From Erythrobacter sp. SCSIO 43205 (GTDB lineage: Bacteria > Pseudomonadota > Alphaproteobacteria > Sphingomonadales > Sphingomonadaceae): a DNA stretch of 64,000 nucleotides. How positions within the stretch are numbered: position 1 is the stretch's first letter; every line of letters begins with the position of its first letter. Location: positions 2,108,001 to 2,172,000 of the forward strand of contig NZ_CP063202.1 of assembly GCF_019904235.1 (NCBI RefSeq), given 5' to 3'. The position numbers were made by a program, and so were the translations under genes. Shown here one piece after another: positions 33,548-43,016 of this stretch. Below the pieces are notes generated by a model. That model saw only the letters and a program-made list of their open reading frames with translations. It was not told where the DNA came from and searched no databases.

Positions 33548-34132
33548 TCAGTAGTCGCTCTCAAAATCGTCGTCCTCACCCTCGTAGTCGGGGTCATCGG
33601 ACAGGTCGACCGGGCTGGCAGGCTGAATGGTCGATACCGCGTGTTTGTAAGCAAGCTGGACCGCGCCATCGCGTTCGAGCAGCATACAAAACAGATCAAA
33701 GGCAGCGATCCTACCTTGCAGCATAACCCCATTCACAAGGAACATGGTCACTTCAACTTGAGAAGCGCTCACGCGGCTGAGAAACACGTCCTGAAGCAGG
33801 CGTTGCTTTCCCGAACCGTTGCGACTGCCAAATTGTTCGGCATCGACAGTTCCGCCAGGCATGATGGTCGAAATTGCGTGTTTGTAAACAAGCTGGGATT
33901 GACCATCGCGGCGCAAAAGTATCGAGAAATTATCAAACCATGTGACAATCCCTTGAAGTTTCACGCCTTTGACCAGAAACATCGTCACTGGTGTTTTGTT
34001 CTTGCGCAGCAGGTTGAGAAAAGCGTCTTGCAGATTGCCCTGCTGTTTTGCGTTACCCCCCGAGGAACGCGCAGCTGGTGCTGGAGACGGTTTTGATCGA
34101 GGGCGGGGAGAGAGAGTTCGCCCAGTGGACAT
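33548..34132 (-). CDS. hfq: RNA chaperone Hfq, two Sm domains in one protein
   Basis: Hfq binds sRNAs and mRNAs as a ring of six Sm-fold domains. Here one 194-residue protein carries two: domain 1 at residues 33-94 and domain 2 at 112-173. Domain 1 keeps [16 protein letters not shown], the lysine of GVKLQG and YKHAIST, so proximal, rim and most distal sites look intact. Domain 2 keeps LQDVFL and YKHAVST (proximal site), but the rim basic patch is replaced ([10 protein letters not shown]) and the distal lysine is Met (GVMLQG). Three copies could close a six-domain ring. An N-terminal basic Ser/Pro stretch and an acidic tail ([19 protein letters not shown]) flank them. A clear AGGAG precedes the ATG. 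Confidence 0.94.
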   Translation of the reverse strand: MSTGRTLSPRPRSKPSPAPAARSSGGNAKQQGNLQDAFLNLLRKNKTPVTMFLVKGVKLQGIVTWFDNFSILLRRDGQSQLVYKHAISTIMPGGTVDAEQFGSRNGSGKQRLLQDVFLSRVSASQVEVTMFLVNGVMLQGRIAAFDLFCMLLERDGAVQLAYKHAVSTIQPASPVDLSDDPDYEGEDDDFESDY

Positions 34133-34201
34133 ATTATGCTCCTATTATTGGCGGTCGCCATTACGATCCGCAGTCGCGCTCCAACTCATAAAAGAGGGAA
34201 G

Positions 34202-34245
34202 TTGCAGCTCTAAGTCATAATGGCAACTCAAGGCCAAAGCTGCAA
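34202..34245. promoter_or_regulatory. Inverted repeat in the hfq upstream region
   Basis: TTGCAGCT (34202-34209) is the reverse complement of AGCTGCAA (34238-34245), separated by 28 bases, in the 168-bp gap before hfq. It may be an operator or an RNA leader structure. No promoter boxes could be assigned with confidence. Confidence 0.35.
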
Positions 34246-34267
34246 TGGTTGAGATGCACTAGCTGAC

Positions 34268-34307
34268 AAAATAGACGACCCCTTGCACCCGCTAGGCTGT
34301 CTATTTT
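34268..34307 (-). terminator. Inverted repeat across the ntrX stop codon
   Basis: AAAATAGAC and GTCTATTTT (34268-34276 and 34299-34307 on the plus strand) form a perfect 9-bp stem. On the minus strand the first arm contains the ntrX TAG stop and the second ends in TTTT. It could terminate most ntrX transcripts and leave hfq on its own promoter, though the stem is AT-rich. Confidence 0.45.
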
Positions 34308-35686
34308 TTCTCAATCTCACGCCTGTCTGCCATTCCCAAAAGCTTCAATTTGCGATGGAGCGCTGAGCGTTCCATCCCGATAAATGTCGCAGTTTTCGAG
34401 ATATTTCCTGAAAAACGCCGGATTTGAATCGTGAGATATTCGCGCTCAAATGTTTCACGTGCTTCGCGCAAGGGCACGCCCATCATTGCGGTCAAGCCCT
34501 CGCCCGAACTGGCAAGCCGACCACCAGTGATCTCAGCGGGAAGCATATCGGGCTCGACCACTTTAAGCCGGTCGCGCGGGGTCATGATAATTGTCCTTTC
34601 GACCACATTTCGCAGCTGGCGCACATTGCCAGGCCAGTCATAAGCCTGAAGCGCAGCCATGGCTTCCTGACTTATTTCGGGCGGAGCAATGCCCTGCTCG
34701 CTCGAATAGCGCGCAAAGAATTGATTGGTGAGCGTCGGGATGTCATCGCGCCGCTCAGCGAGCGACGGGATCGTAACAGGCACGACATTTAGGCGGTAGA
34801 AAAGGTCTTCGCGAAACCGCTTTTCCTCCATCTCCACAGCCAGATCACGCGACGTCGAAGAGACAACCCGCACATCGACACCGATCTGGCGAGAACCCCC
34901 TACCCGCACAAAGGATTGTTCAGTCAGAACCCGCAGGATGCGCGCCTGTGTCGAGAGGGGCATATCAGCCACTTCGTCAAGGTAAAGTGTACCGCCATCA
35001 GCCAGTTCAAACAGCCCCGGCTTGATCTGTTTGCCGTCAACCTCTTCACCGAACAGCTCCTGTTCAAAGCGTTCTGGGGTGATGCGGGCGGAATTGACGA
35101 GAACAAAGGCATTATCGGCGCGATTGCTCCAGCTATGCAGCATTCGCGCAGCAACTTCTTTGCCGGCCCCGGCAGGCCCAGAGATCATCACGCGGCTGCC
35201 AGTGTTGGCAACCCGCTTCAATGTCGCGCGCACCGTGTTGATGGCGGGTGAATTGCCCGTGAATTCAGGGTGGCCAAAATTCATCTCGCGAAGCTGGGTG
35301 TTTTCACGCCGAAGTCGCTCTGTTTCCGTCGCGCGTTCAACCAGAAGCAACAAGCGCTCGGCTTCAAATGGCTTTTCGATAAAATCCATCGCCCCGCGAC
35401 CGACAGCCGAAACCGCTGTGTCAATATTGCCGTGGCCTGAGAAGATAATCACTGGCAGGTCCGGTTCGCGCGCTTTGATGGCGTCGAGTGTTTCAAGCCC
35501 GTCCAATTCGCTGCCGTGAAGCCACACGTCTAGCAGGACGAGGCTGGGGCGGCGTTCGTCTACGGCCGCAAGCGCCCCGGTGGAATCGGCAGCGGTGCGA
35601 CATTCATATCCCTCATCTCCAAGCACTCCGGCGACAAGCTCGCGAATATCGCGTTCATCATCAACAATCAGGATATCAAGCGCCAT
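34301..35686 (-). CDS. ntrX: Nitrogen regulation response regulator NtrX, GAFTGA loop missing
   Basis: NtrX is the partner of the NtrY kinase. The 461-residue protein has a receiver domain (phospho-Asp53 in LVLLDVWLHGSELDG), an AAA+ central domain with a Walker A of the form GPAGAGKEVA and Walker B GGTLYLDEVADM, and a C-terminal Fis-type helix-turn-helix (SGNISKTATFIGMERSALHR). The sigma-54 contact loop GAFTGA is absent: the aligned stretch reads LFGEEVDGKQIKPGLFELAD. It may therefore regulate without sigma-54 remodelling. The second ATG (35686) has GGAG six bases ahead; the first ATG overlaps that GGAG. It follows ntrY by 72 bases. Confidence 0.95.
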   Translation of the reverse strand: MALDILIVDDERDIRELVAGVLGDEGYECRTAADSTGALAAVDERRPSLVLLDVWLHGSELDGLETLDAIKAREPDLPVIIFSGHGNIDTAVSAVGRGAMDFIEKPFEAERLLLLVERATETERLRRENTQLREMNFGHPEFTGNSPAINTVRATLKRVANTGSRVMISGPAGAGKEVAARMLHSWSNRADNAFVLVNSARITPERFEQELFGEEVDGKQIKPGLFELADGGTLYLDEVADMPLSTQARILRVLTEQSFVRVGGSRQIGVDVRVVSSTSRDLAVEMEEKRFREDLFYRLNVVPVTIPSLAERRDDIPTLTNQFFARYSSEQGIAPPEISQEAMAALQAYDWPGNVRQLRNVVERTIIMTPRDRLKVVEPDMLPAEITGGRLASSGEGLTAMMGVPLREARETFEREYLTIQIRRFSGNISKTATFIGMERSALHRKLKLLGMADRREIEKK

Positions 35687-35758
35687 GCGCATCTCCGTGG
35701 GGAAGTCTTGTTTTTAAAGGAAAAGCAAAAGAAAAGTGCTGCATCATTGGGGGATTGA

Positions 35759-38017
35759 TCATTGCGCCTCACCCTCCTCTGGGTGTGGTGAACGTGCAAA
35801 GCGCAAGGTGACCCGTGCGCCCCCATCAGATGCGCTGGCAAAACTCATGTCGCCGCCATGTTCATCAACGATCTTGTTAACGATGGCGAGGCCAAGCCCG
35901 GTGCCCTTCTCTCTGGTTGTCACATAAGGCTCGAGAATGCGTTCGCGATCTGTGGGCAGGCCAATTCCGTTATCCGCAACGATAACCGCTATCCGTTCGC
36001 CATCATCGGTAAGGCTGACCTCAATTCTCCCGCGATAGTCGGCCGCGGCCTTTCCCGCCCGCGCTTCGACCGCCTCGACAGCGTTCTTGAGAACATTGGT
36101 CATGGCCTGACCCAATTGATGGCGATCGCATTGGATGTGGCGTTCAGTGAGGTTTGATGCACTCAGCTCGAAATCAATCTGGGGATGAGCGACTTCCTGC
36201 AAAAACATCGCTTGGCGAACCAGATCAAGCGCGTCTTCTGCGCGAAATACTGGTTTGGGAAGGCGCGCGAAGGAGGAAAACTCGTCCACCATCTTGCGCA
36301 AATCACCGACTTGGCGAACGATCGTGCTGGTAAGCTCATCAAACAGTTCGCCGTCTGCGGGCTCTACCTGCTTGCGATAACGGCGCTTCAACCGCTCTGT
36401 CGCAAGCTGGATCGGGGTCAGCGGGTTCTTGATCTCATGCGCGATCCGTCGTGCGACATCAGACCAGGCCGCCTGACGTTGATCGAGCAATTGGCGCGTG
36501 ATGTCTTCGAAGGTGATCACAAAGCCGCTGGTGCCCGGCGCAACCGTGACAGCGAGAGTAAAAAACTCACCCTTATGTTCATGGCTGACAATGGCGCGTT
36601 CCTTGCCATCGCTTATCACCTGCGCAATTTCGCCAGACAATGCCGCGAGCGGCTGCCCCTCTGCTTGGGCATCGTCTTCCTCGCACAGCAAATTTTGCGC
36701 GGTGCCGTTCATCAACAGAACGCGCATATCCTTATCGACCGATACAACCCCTGCGGTCACGGATTGTAGAACCGCTTCCATAAAGGCACGGCGTTCGTCG
36801 ATCTGCTTATTGGCATTGACCAGAGCATCGGTCTGCTTTTCAAGCTGCGACGTCATCCGGTTGAATGCCCGGTTCAAAAGCCCGATTTCGTCTCCGCCGG
36901 AGCGCCCCTCGACTCGCATTGAAAAATTGCCCTGCCCCACTTTGTTTGCAGCGCCGATCAACTCGGTGAGAGGCTCGACCTGACGGTCGGCAAAACGAAG
37001 CGCGAACCATACGGCCAATCCCACAAGGATAAGGCTCATCGCAACGAGAGCTATATTGAAGCGCAGTTGCAGGACGCGTGCTTCGACAGTGAGGGTTTCA
37101 TAGGCGGTGCCAATCGCCTGAGCCCGCTCCCACGAGTTGAACATCGTCTCTTCGGTCGTGCGCGCATTATACAGGTATATCCCGCTTTCCCGGTCGATTG
37201 GCGCAATCGCGGCAATCCGTTCAGAGCTGCCTTCAACCACGACAAATTCGCCTTGATCCAAAGCAGGCAAAGCAGCCGTGCTGAAGGCAAGCGGACTGTT
37301 ATCCTCCATCAGGTTCATGATCGCCGCTGTGCGAAGGCTGCCATCGCTCAGGCGTTGAAGGATGGCGCTTTCGCTGATCTCGCGTCCCTGAGCCTGAAAG
37401 GCGTAAAAATCAGGGAAGTCTGGATCTGTAATCGGCACACGGCGCAATATCTCACCCATGTCGACGGCCATGGTGATCGTGTTTTGCTGAACATCGCGCT
37501 GGTTTGCGTCATAGTAACTTTGCGCGAGCGCATTGGCGTTTTCCAAAAGCCCGCGCGATTCATCAGAAAACCAGAAGGCAACGCCAGTCTGGAACAGGAA
37601 AGCGGCAAAACCTGCAACCAGAAGAGTTGGGACTGCGGCGACTATGGAGAAAAAGAACACAAGCCTCACATGGAGCCGCGCGGTGCTTCCGGCCGCCCGG
37701 CGCAAGGCCATTCTGCGACCGATAAGCACAAGGATGGACATTGCCGGAACAAGCACGGCCACCAAAAGAAGAGACACTTGCAGCGACGGCAAGGCACCCG
37801 ATTTTTCAGGGGTATTGGCGTAGGCGAGATAGTTGGCAAGCAATGCCAAGAGCAAAGCCGCCACAGAAAGCCATTCGAGCCCACGAAAGAGGTTCGCGCG
37901 GCCCGAAGCCTGAAAGAATTCGCGCCACCACGATATTCCCCTTTGCGCCGCCCTCGCAGACGCATTGTGTTCGCTGGCCATGTCTGGATCAGCTTTAGGA
38001 GAGGCAATTCCATCCAT
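35759..38017 (-). CDS. ntrY: Sensor histidine kinase NtrY
   Basis: NtrY is the membrane kinase of the NtrYX pair, involved in nitrogen and redox-related control. The protein (about 752 residues from the ATG at 38017) has two N-terminal membrane helices (LEWLSVAALLLALLANYLAY and VSLLLVAVLVPAMSILVLI), a third near FFFSIVAAVPTLLVAGF, a long periplasmic segment, a fourth helix before a HAMP domain (RFADRQVEPLTELIGA), a PAS domain, HisKA with AHEIKNPLTPIQLA and HATPase with DNGIGLP and GTGLGLAIV. The exact start is uncertain: in-frame ATGs occur at 38056, 38017 and 37981, none with a strong Shine-Dalgarno. Confidence 0.94.
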   Translation of the reverse strand: MDGIASPKADPDMASEHNASARAAQRGISWWREFFQASGRANLFRGLEWLSVAALLLALLANYLAYANTPEKSGALPSLQVSLLLVAVLVPAMSILVLIGRRMALRRAAGSTARLHVRLVFFFSIVAAVPTLLVAGFAAFLFQTGVAFWFSDESRGLLENANALAQSYYDANQRDVQQNTITMAVDMGEILRRVPITDPDFPDFYAFQAQGREISESAILQRLSDGSLRTAAIMNLMEDNSPLAFSTAALPALDQGEFVVVEGSSERIAAIAPIDRESGIYLYNARTTEETMFNSWERAQAIGTAYETLTVEARVLQLRFNIALVAMSLILVGLAVWFALRFADRQVEPLTELIGAANKVGQGNFSMRVEGRSGGDEIGLLNRAFNRMTSQLEKQTDALVNANKQIDERRAFMEAVLQSVTAGVVSVDKDMRVLLMNGTAQNLLCEEDDAQAEGQPLAALSGEIAQVISDGKERAIVSHEHKGEFFTLAVTVAPGTSGFVITFEDITRQLLDQRQAAWSDVARRIAHEIKNPLTPIQLATERLKRRYRKQVEPADGELFDELTSTIVRQVGDLRKMVDEFSSFARLPKPVFRAEDALDLVRQAMFLQEVAHPQIDFELSASNLTERHIQCDRHQLGQAMTNVLKNAVEAVEARAGKAAADYRGRIEVSLTDDGERIAVIVADNGIGLPTDRERILEPYVTTREKGTGLGLAIVNKIVDEHGGDMSFASASDGGARVTLRFARSPHPEEGEAQ

Positions 38018-38147
38018 CGTTGCGCTGTTACAACAGGTAGTGTTGTAAATAAGCAAGCCTAAAGTTGCTGATCTGTCGCAAATGGAGTGTCACTCATCGC
38101 AATTCAGCGAATAAGCTACTTCCTCCCAAGCTGCCGGACAGGCGATC

Positions 38148-39581
38148 TCAGATCGAGCGCGCATAACGATCCGGTTCGATCAGCAGTTCGGTAATCCGTT
38201 TGCGCAAAGTGTTACGATTGATACCCAGAAGCTTGGCGGCGCGCAGTTGATTGCCCCCCGTTTTTCTGAGCGCATATTCGATCAGGGGCTTCTCAAATGC
38301 CGCAAGCGCACTGCCGTAGACCGTGCCTGCAGGAGGGTCTTTGGCAAGCAACCACTGATCGAGCGCTGCTCCAATGCCTGCATTGGCATCATCACCCTCG
38401 CCCGCGCCCGGCATCATAGGCCGTTCTTCGCCAAGCGTGTCGATCAGGACTTCGCTGTCGATGGCATCCTTGCGGCTCATCACAGCGAGGCGATAGATCG
38501 CATTGCGAAGCTCGCGAACATTGCCCCTCCAATGCCTTGCCTCAAGTCCGGCAACCGCCTCTTTCGTAAGTTGGCGCTGAGGCAGGCCTTCATCCACCGC
38601 TTGAGCCAGAAAATGCTGGGACAACACTTCAATATCTTCGCGCCGCTCACGAAGCGGCGGGAGTTCGATCGGCACCACATTAAGACGATAAAACAGGTCT
38701 TCACGGAAGCGACCCGCTTCGATCAGAGGCATTAGGTCGCGGTTTGTGGCTGCGATAATCCGGACATCAACCGCAATTTCCTGACGCCCGCCAACCCGGC
38801 GGATCCGGCCCGATTGGAGCGCGCGAAGAAGCCGCGTTTGCGCCTCTGGCGGCATATCACCGATCTCGTCGAGGAAGAGTGTGCCTCCATTAGCCTGTTC
38901 GAACTTGCCGATGGCCTGCGCGACAGCGCCGGTAAATGCACCCTTCTCATGGCCGAAAAGCTCGCTTTCAACCAGGTCATGCGGGATAGCAGCGGTATTG
39001 ACAGCAACGAACGGGCCGGTCCGCCGGCTGCCCAATTGGTGTATCGCTTCTGCGACCAACTCTTTGCCCGTCCCGCTTTCGCCTGTGACCAAAACTGTCA
39101 GATCGTTGCGCAGCACTCGGGTGATCATGCGATAAACGCTTTGCATTGCCGGGGAGCGCCCCACTAATGGCATTCCATCGCCCTCTTCGCTCAGCGAAAG
39201 CGTTTCAGAACTCTCCCGCCGACTTGCCACAGCTTGCGAAACAGCCCTTACAAGCTCATCTAGGTCGAACGGTTTTGGGAAATATTCGAACGCGTTATTA
39301 TCGCTCGCGCGCACGGCGGTATCGAGCGTGTTTTGCGCCGACAGGACAATGACCGGCATTTCGGGGGCACTGCGCCTCACGGCATCGAGGCTTTGCAGAC
39401 CATCGCCATCTTCAAGCATGACATCAGTCAGCATCACGTCGAACTTCTGGTTCTCAAGATAGATGTCACGCTCAGCAAGCTTGGTGCAACGCTTTATCGC
39501 ATACCCCTCATCTTCAAGCGCAGCGGTAATGACAGTTGCAATCGCGCTGTCATCTTCAACAAGAAGGATGGACGCTGGCAT
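38148..39581 (-). CDS. ntrC: Nitrogen regulation response regulator NtrC
   Basis: NtrC activates sigma-54 promoters under nitrogen limitation. The 477-residue protein has a receiver domain (Asp53 in VMLTDVMLEDGDG), an AAA+ domain with Walker A GESGTGKE (167-174), an intact GAFTGA sigma-54 contact loop (214-219), Walker B GGTLFLDEIGDM and a Fis-type HTH (GGNQLRAAKLLGINRNTLRK). It follows ntrB by five bases and is separated from ntrY by 130 bases, so ntrBC and ntrYX may be separate transcription units. The contrast with NtrX, which lacks the loop, is useful as an internal control. Confidence 0.97.
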   Translation of the reverse strand: MPASILLVEDDSAIATVITAALEDEGYAIKRCTKLAERDIYLENQKFDVMLTDVMLEDGDGLQSLDAVRRSAPEMPVIVLSAQNTLDTAVRASDNNAFEYFPKPFDLDELVRAVSQAVASRRESSETLSLSEEGDGMPLVGRSPAMQSVYRMITRVLRNDLTVLVTGESGTGKELVAEAIHQLGSRRTGPFVAVNTAAIPHDLVESELFGHEKGAFTGAVAQAIGKFEQANGGTLFLDEIGDMPPEAQTRLLRALQSGRIRRVGGRQEIAVDVRIIAATNRDLMPLIEAGRFREDLFYRLNVVPIELPPLRERREDIEVLSQHFLAQAVDEGLPQRQLTKEAVAGLEARHWRGNVRELRNAIYRLAVMSRKDAIDSEVLIDTLGEERPMMPGAGEGDDANAGIGAALDQWLLAKDPPAGTVYGSALAAFEKPLIEYALRKTGGNQLRAAKLLGINRNTLRKRITELLIEPDRYARSI

Positions 39582-39586
39582 AAACT

Positions 39587-40696
39587 CTACGCCCCTTCAC
39601 TTTCAGAGGCATTCACTTTGGCAAGGGGCAAGTGAACCCGAAAGCGTGTCATTGCCTTCTTGGCATCGCGTTCGTGGCTGATCGATCCATTCATGTCGTG
39701 GACAAGCTTTCTTACAAGGGCAAGGCCAAGCCCCTGCCCGGACGGTTTAGAGGATACAAACGGCTCAAAGATGTGATCACGCATAGTCGGATCAACGCCG
39801 GGTCCATTATCGCTTATGGTGATTTCAATCGGCAAACGCACTGCGCGGCCTAACCTTATGGCGCTAAAGGCCAGGCCACTTACGAACCGGGTCCGAACCG
39901 TTACCTGCCCTTTTGCAGCTGAACTGACCGCGTCGCGTGCGTTCGAAATCAGATTGATCAAAACCTGCTCAAGCGCGTCTTGATTGGCGAGAACAGGAGG
40001 CAAGGAAGGGTCGAATTCTTCGATGATCTCAACCTTCCCCTTGTCAGCCGCGCGAACCGTCGCGATTGCTGTCCGGATGGCTTCGTGCGGATTGCACGCT
40101 TTTGTCACTTCAGGCGTGCGCGAACCCAATTGCTGCATTCGGTCAATCAGGCGCACAATGCGGTCCACCTCATCGGTGATCATCGTTGCAAGCTTGGTAT
40201 CAGCGCCTTTGAGCTTGCGCGCCGCCAGTTGAGCCGCGCCGCGAATGGCAGCCAATGGGTTTTTGATCTCATGCGCGAGGATGGATGGAGCCCCGATGGT
40301 CGAGGCGAGTTCTTCATCATTCCCGGCCTCATCATAGCCGACTTCCGATAAAGTGATCACCCGCCATCCTGGATGACTCACAAGTGGTGAGGCGGTAAGA
40401 TTAACGCGCTTCTCCGTCTCGCTTGCCGAAATAGTTATTTCGCGCGCGACAAGAGCAGCATCATTGACTGAAAGACGATGCTCGACCCTTGGGTCAAGCG
40501 GGCCGATAAGCTCGATCAGGTTCGCGCCCTTCAGGCGTTTTGCACTTTTGCCAAGCATATTCTCAGCCGCTTGATTGACTTGTACCACTCTCAAACTGGG
40601 GTCGATCAGAATAAGCGCAAAAAGAAGCCCTTCGATCTGTTCCGCCGCGCCGGGCGATGAAAGATCGCTTGATGAGATCGTCGAAGGACTGGCCAC
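39587..40696 (-). CDS. ntrB: Nitrogen regulation sensor kinase NtrB
   Basis: NtrB phosphorylates and dephosphorylates NtrC under PII control. The 369-residue cytosolic protein has an N-terminal PAS domain (about 20-85, LRVVQVNQAAENMLGKSAKR), HisKA with LAHEIKNPLAAIRGAAQL (phosphorylated His), and HATPase with NLISNARDAV, DNGPGVD and GQGLGLALVRKL. No membrane segment is seen. It starts with GTG at 40696, 20 bases after the dusB stop, so dusB-ntrB-ntrC form one transcript as in other alphaproteobacteria (nifR3-ntrBC). Confidence 0.96.
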   Translation of the reverse strand: MASPSTISSSDLSSPGAAEQIEGLLFALILIDPSLRVVQVNQAAENMLGKSAKRLKGANLIELIGPLDPRVEHRLSVNDAALVAREITISASETEKRVNLTASPLVSHPGWRVITLSEVGYDEAGNDEELASTIGAPSILAHEIKNPLAAIRGAAQLAARKLKGADTKLATMITDEVDRIVRLIDRMQQLGSRTPEVTKACNPHEAIRTAIATVRAADKGKVEIIEEFDPSLPPVLANQDALEQVLINLISNARDAVSSAAKGQVTVRTRFVSGLAFSAIRLGRAVRLPIEITISDNGPGVDPTMRDHIFEPFVSSKPSGQGLGLALVRKLVHDMNGSISHERDAKKAMTRFRVHLPLAKVNASESEGA

Positions 40697-40715
40697 GGCC
40701 CGCGCTTACCTTGCC

Positions 40716-41738
40716 TCAGGCCGCTTTGGCGGTTCGGCCAAGGAACGGCTCGTAAAAACGCTCGATCTCGTCCAGCACCACGTCGGGATTGTCGATGAAA
40801 TTGACTTTGTTGCGAAAGTCAGCGGAGCCATGCATCCCCTTTGTGTACCAACCCAGATGCTTACGCGCGATTTTTGTGCCGACGTCGCGGCCATAATGGT
40901 CGAGCATACGTTCATAATGCTCGATGAGCGTTGCATATTGCTCGTCAAAGCTTGGAGTTGGGATGCTTTCACCGGTTCGCCACCAGTGCATGACCTGACC
41001 AAGTAGCCACGGCTTGCCATAGGCGCCCCGGCCAATCATCAGACCGTCAGCGCCCGATTGTTCAAGAGCAGTGGCCGCATCCTCAATCGTGCAAATGTCA
41101 CCATTGACGATCACGGGAATGGATACCGCTTCCTTCACCTTCCGAATAAAGGACCAGTCGGCGCTGCCTTTATACATCTGATTGCGCGTCCGACCGTGCA
41201 CGGTGATCATCTTGACCCCCAGATCCTCAGCGATGCGAGCCATTTCAGGGGCGTTGAGGCTTTGGTGGTCCCAGCCCATGCGCATTTTGACCGTGACAGG
41301 CACATCGACCGCCTTGACCGTGGCTTCCATCAGCTTCGTTGCCAGCGGCACTTCGCGCATAAGCGCAGAGCCAGCGAGCTGACCCACGACTTTGCGCACC
41401 GGGCAGCCGAAATTGATGTCGATGATGGCCGCGCCATTGCCTTCCTGAAGCTTCGCCGCCTCGCCCATGGAGGCAGGATCACACCCGACCAGCTGCATTG
41501 AAACCGGTTCTTCGGTCTTGTCCCACTCCGCCTTTTGCACTGACTGGCGCGTTTCACGGATAGCCGCCTCGCTTGCGATCATCTCAGTCACATTAAGGCC
41601 AGAGCCATAGCGCCGCACAAGCGTGCGGAATGGCTTGTCCGTCACGCCCGTCATTGGCGCCAGGATCACGGGTTCATCAATCGTGACAGGGCCGACTTGG
41701 ATCGGCTTTAGAGGAGGCGGAGTGGGAATGTCAGACAT
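40716..41738 (-). CDS. dusB: tRNA-dihydrouridine synthase DusB (NifR3)
   Basis: DusB reduces uridine in tRNA D-loops using FMN and NADPH. The 340-residue TIM-barrel protein shows [37 protein letters not shown] (catalytic Cys), [16 protein letters not shown] and [10 protein letters not shown] plus [20 protein letters not shown] for the FMN phosphate. The start ATG at 41738 begins [17 protein letters not shown]; the longer in-frame reading upstream is non-family sequence and overlaps the divergent ispDF. It is the first gene of the nitrogen-control run. Confidence 0.96.
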   Translation of the reverse strand: MSDIPTPPPLKPIQVGPVTIDEPVILAPMTGVTDKPFRTLVRRYGSGLNVTEMIASEAAIRETRQSVQKAEWDKTEEPVSMQLVGCDPASMGEAAKLQEGNGAAIIDINFGCPVRKVVGQLAGSALMREVPLATKLMEATVKAVDVPVTVKMRMGWDHQSLNAPEMARIAEDLGVKMITVHGRTRNQMYKGSADWSFIRKVKEAVSIPVIVNGDICTIEDAATALEQSGADGLMIGRGAYGKPWLLGQVMHWWRTGESIPTPSFDEQYATLIEHYERMLDHYGRDVGTKIARKHLGWYTKGMHGSADFRNKVNFIDNPDVVLDEIERFYEPFLGRTAKAA

Positions 41739-41846
41739 AGTGCGAATATAGGGCAAATAATGAGCAATGAAGAGGGGTCTGCTTAAATTTTGTGCAGCGC
41801 ATAGTGCATTGCTAATGAGCCGTCCAGACCTTAAGCGCTTTGCCCG

Positions 41847-43016
41847 ATGACAACCAAGCCGCCCCTCCCCCCATTTGCAGCGATTGTTGTGGCCGCTGGC
41901 AAGGGTTTGCGCGTTGGGGGCGAAACGCCAAAACAGTTTCGCAAGCTTCAGGGAAAGCCAGTGGTTCGCCACTCGGTCGAAACCTTGCTTGAGGCGGGGG
42001 CTGATCCTTTGGTCGTCGTTATCGCCGAGGGGACGCAAAGCCATGCTCGAAAAGCACTCAGCGGGCTTTCGGGTTATCAGTTTGTCATAGGCGGTGCCTC
42101 GCGCCAGGAGTCGGTTCGTTCAGGGCTCGAAGCAATTCAAGCCAGCGCGCCGACGCGCGTGCTCATCCATGATGCGGCTCGCCCTCATCTACCGATGGCG
42201 GTTATTGAGCGATTGATTACGGCTCTTCAGGATCACCCCGGCGCCATCCCTGTCCTTCCTGTGGTTGATAGCCTTGCGCTCGCAAGCGATGAAGGCACCA
42301 TGCAAGGCTCAGCAGCGCGCGAGCAACTTCGCCGGGTGCAAACACCGCAGGCATTCCGCTACGCAGACATCCTCGCCGCTCACCGCGCATGGGCTGGCGA
42401 TGCGGATGCAGGCGATGATGCGCAAGTGCTCGCGGCAAGCTCTGGTTCAGTTGCACTCGTGCAAGGCGATGAACGATTGAAGAAGATCACTTTCGCCAAC
42501 GATTTAGAGGATAGCGAAATCAAACCACCTTTCCGCATCGGTCAAGGCTATGATGTCCACCGCCTCGAAGAGGGTGAGGAATTGTGGCTTGGCGGCATTC
42601 AGATTGAACACACGCACGGACTTTCTGGACATTCCGATGCTGATGTCGCACTGCACGCGATCACCGATGCGGTCCTCGGCGGGATCGGCGACGGCGATAT
42701 TGGCACCCATTTCCCACCAAGCGATCCCCAATGGAAAGGCGCGCGGTCCGGTCAGTTTTTGGAGCACGCCGTCAAACTCGCTCATCAAGCGGGGTACACC
42801 ATCGGTAACGTCGATCTGACTATTATTTGCGAAGCGCCCAAAATCGGACCGCACCGCCCAGCCATGCGCTCTGAGGTCGCAAAGTTAATGGGACTTGGCG
42901 AAGCGCAGGTAAGCATCAAGGCAACCACCACCGAAAAACTCGGTTTTACAGGCCGCAGCGAAGGGATCGCTGCGCAGGCCGTCGTATCCCTTATTGCAAT
43001 GGAGAACCGTTCATGA
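41847..43016 (+). CDS. ispDF: Bifunctional IspD/IspF isoprenoid enzyme
   Basis: The fusion performs two non-adjacent steps of the MEP pathway: MEP cytidylyltransferase (IspD, about residues 1-220) and MEcPP synthase (IspF, about 230-389). IspD motifs include [19 protein letters not shown] (CTP-binding), [11 protein letters not shown] and [10 protein letters not shown]. IspF shows [14 protein letters not shown] with metal ligands, [33 protein letters not shown] and [20 protein letters not shown]. The fused form is common in alphaproteobacteria. The stop overlaps the ATG of the next gene. Confidence 0.97.
   Translation: MTTKPPLPPFAAIVVAAGKGLRVGGETPKQFRKLQGKPVVRHSVETLLEAGADPLVVVIAEGTQSHARKALSGLSGYQFVIGGASRQESVRSGLEAIQASAPTRVLIHDAARPHLPMAVIERLITALQDHPGAIPVLPVVDSLALASDEGTMQGSAAREQLRRVQTPQAFRYADILAAHRAWAGDADAGDDAQVLAASSGSVALVQGDERLKKITFANDLEDSEIKPPFRIGQGYDVHRLEEGEELWLGGIQIEHTHGLSGHSDADVALHAITDAVLGGIGDGDIGTHFPPSDPQWKGARSGQFLEHAVKLAHQAGYTIGNVDLTIICEAPKIGPHRPAMRSEVAKLMGLGEAQVSIKATTTEKLGFTGRSEGIAAQAVVSLIAMENRS

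Noticed and set aside
37067..38062. A 331-codon plus-strand reading frame opposite ntrY
   Set aside because: Antisense to the kinase, full of charged residues without a membrane or domain pattern.
42502..43016. Separate ispF gene inside ispDF
   Set aside because: The IspD and IspF parts are continuous in one reading frame without a stop or start between them, so this is one fused protein.
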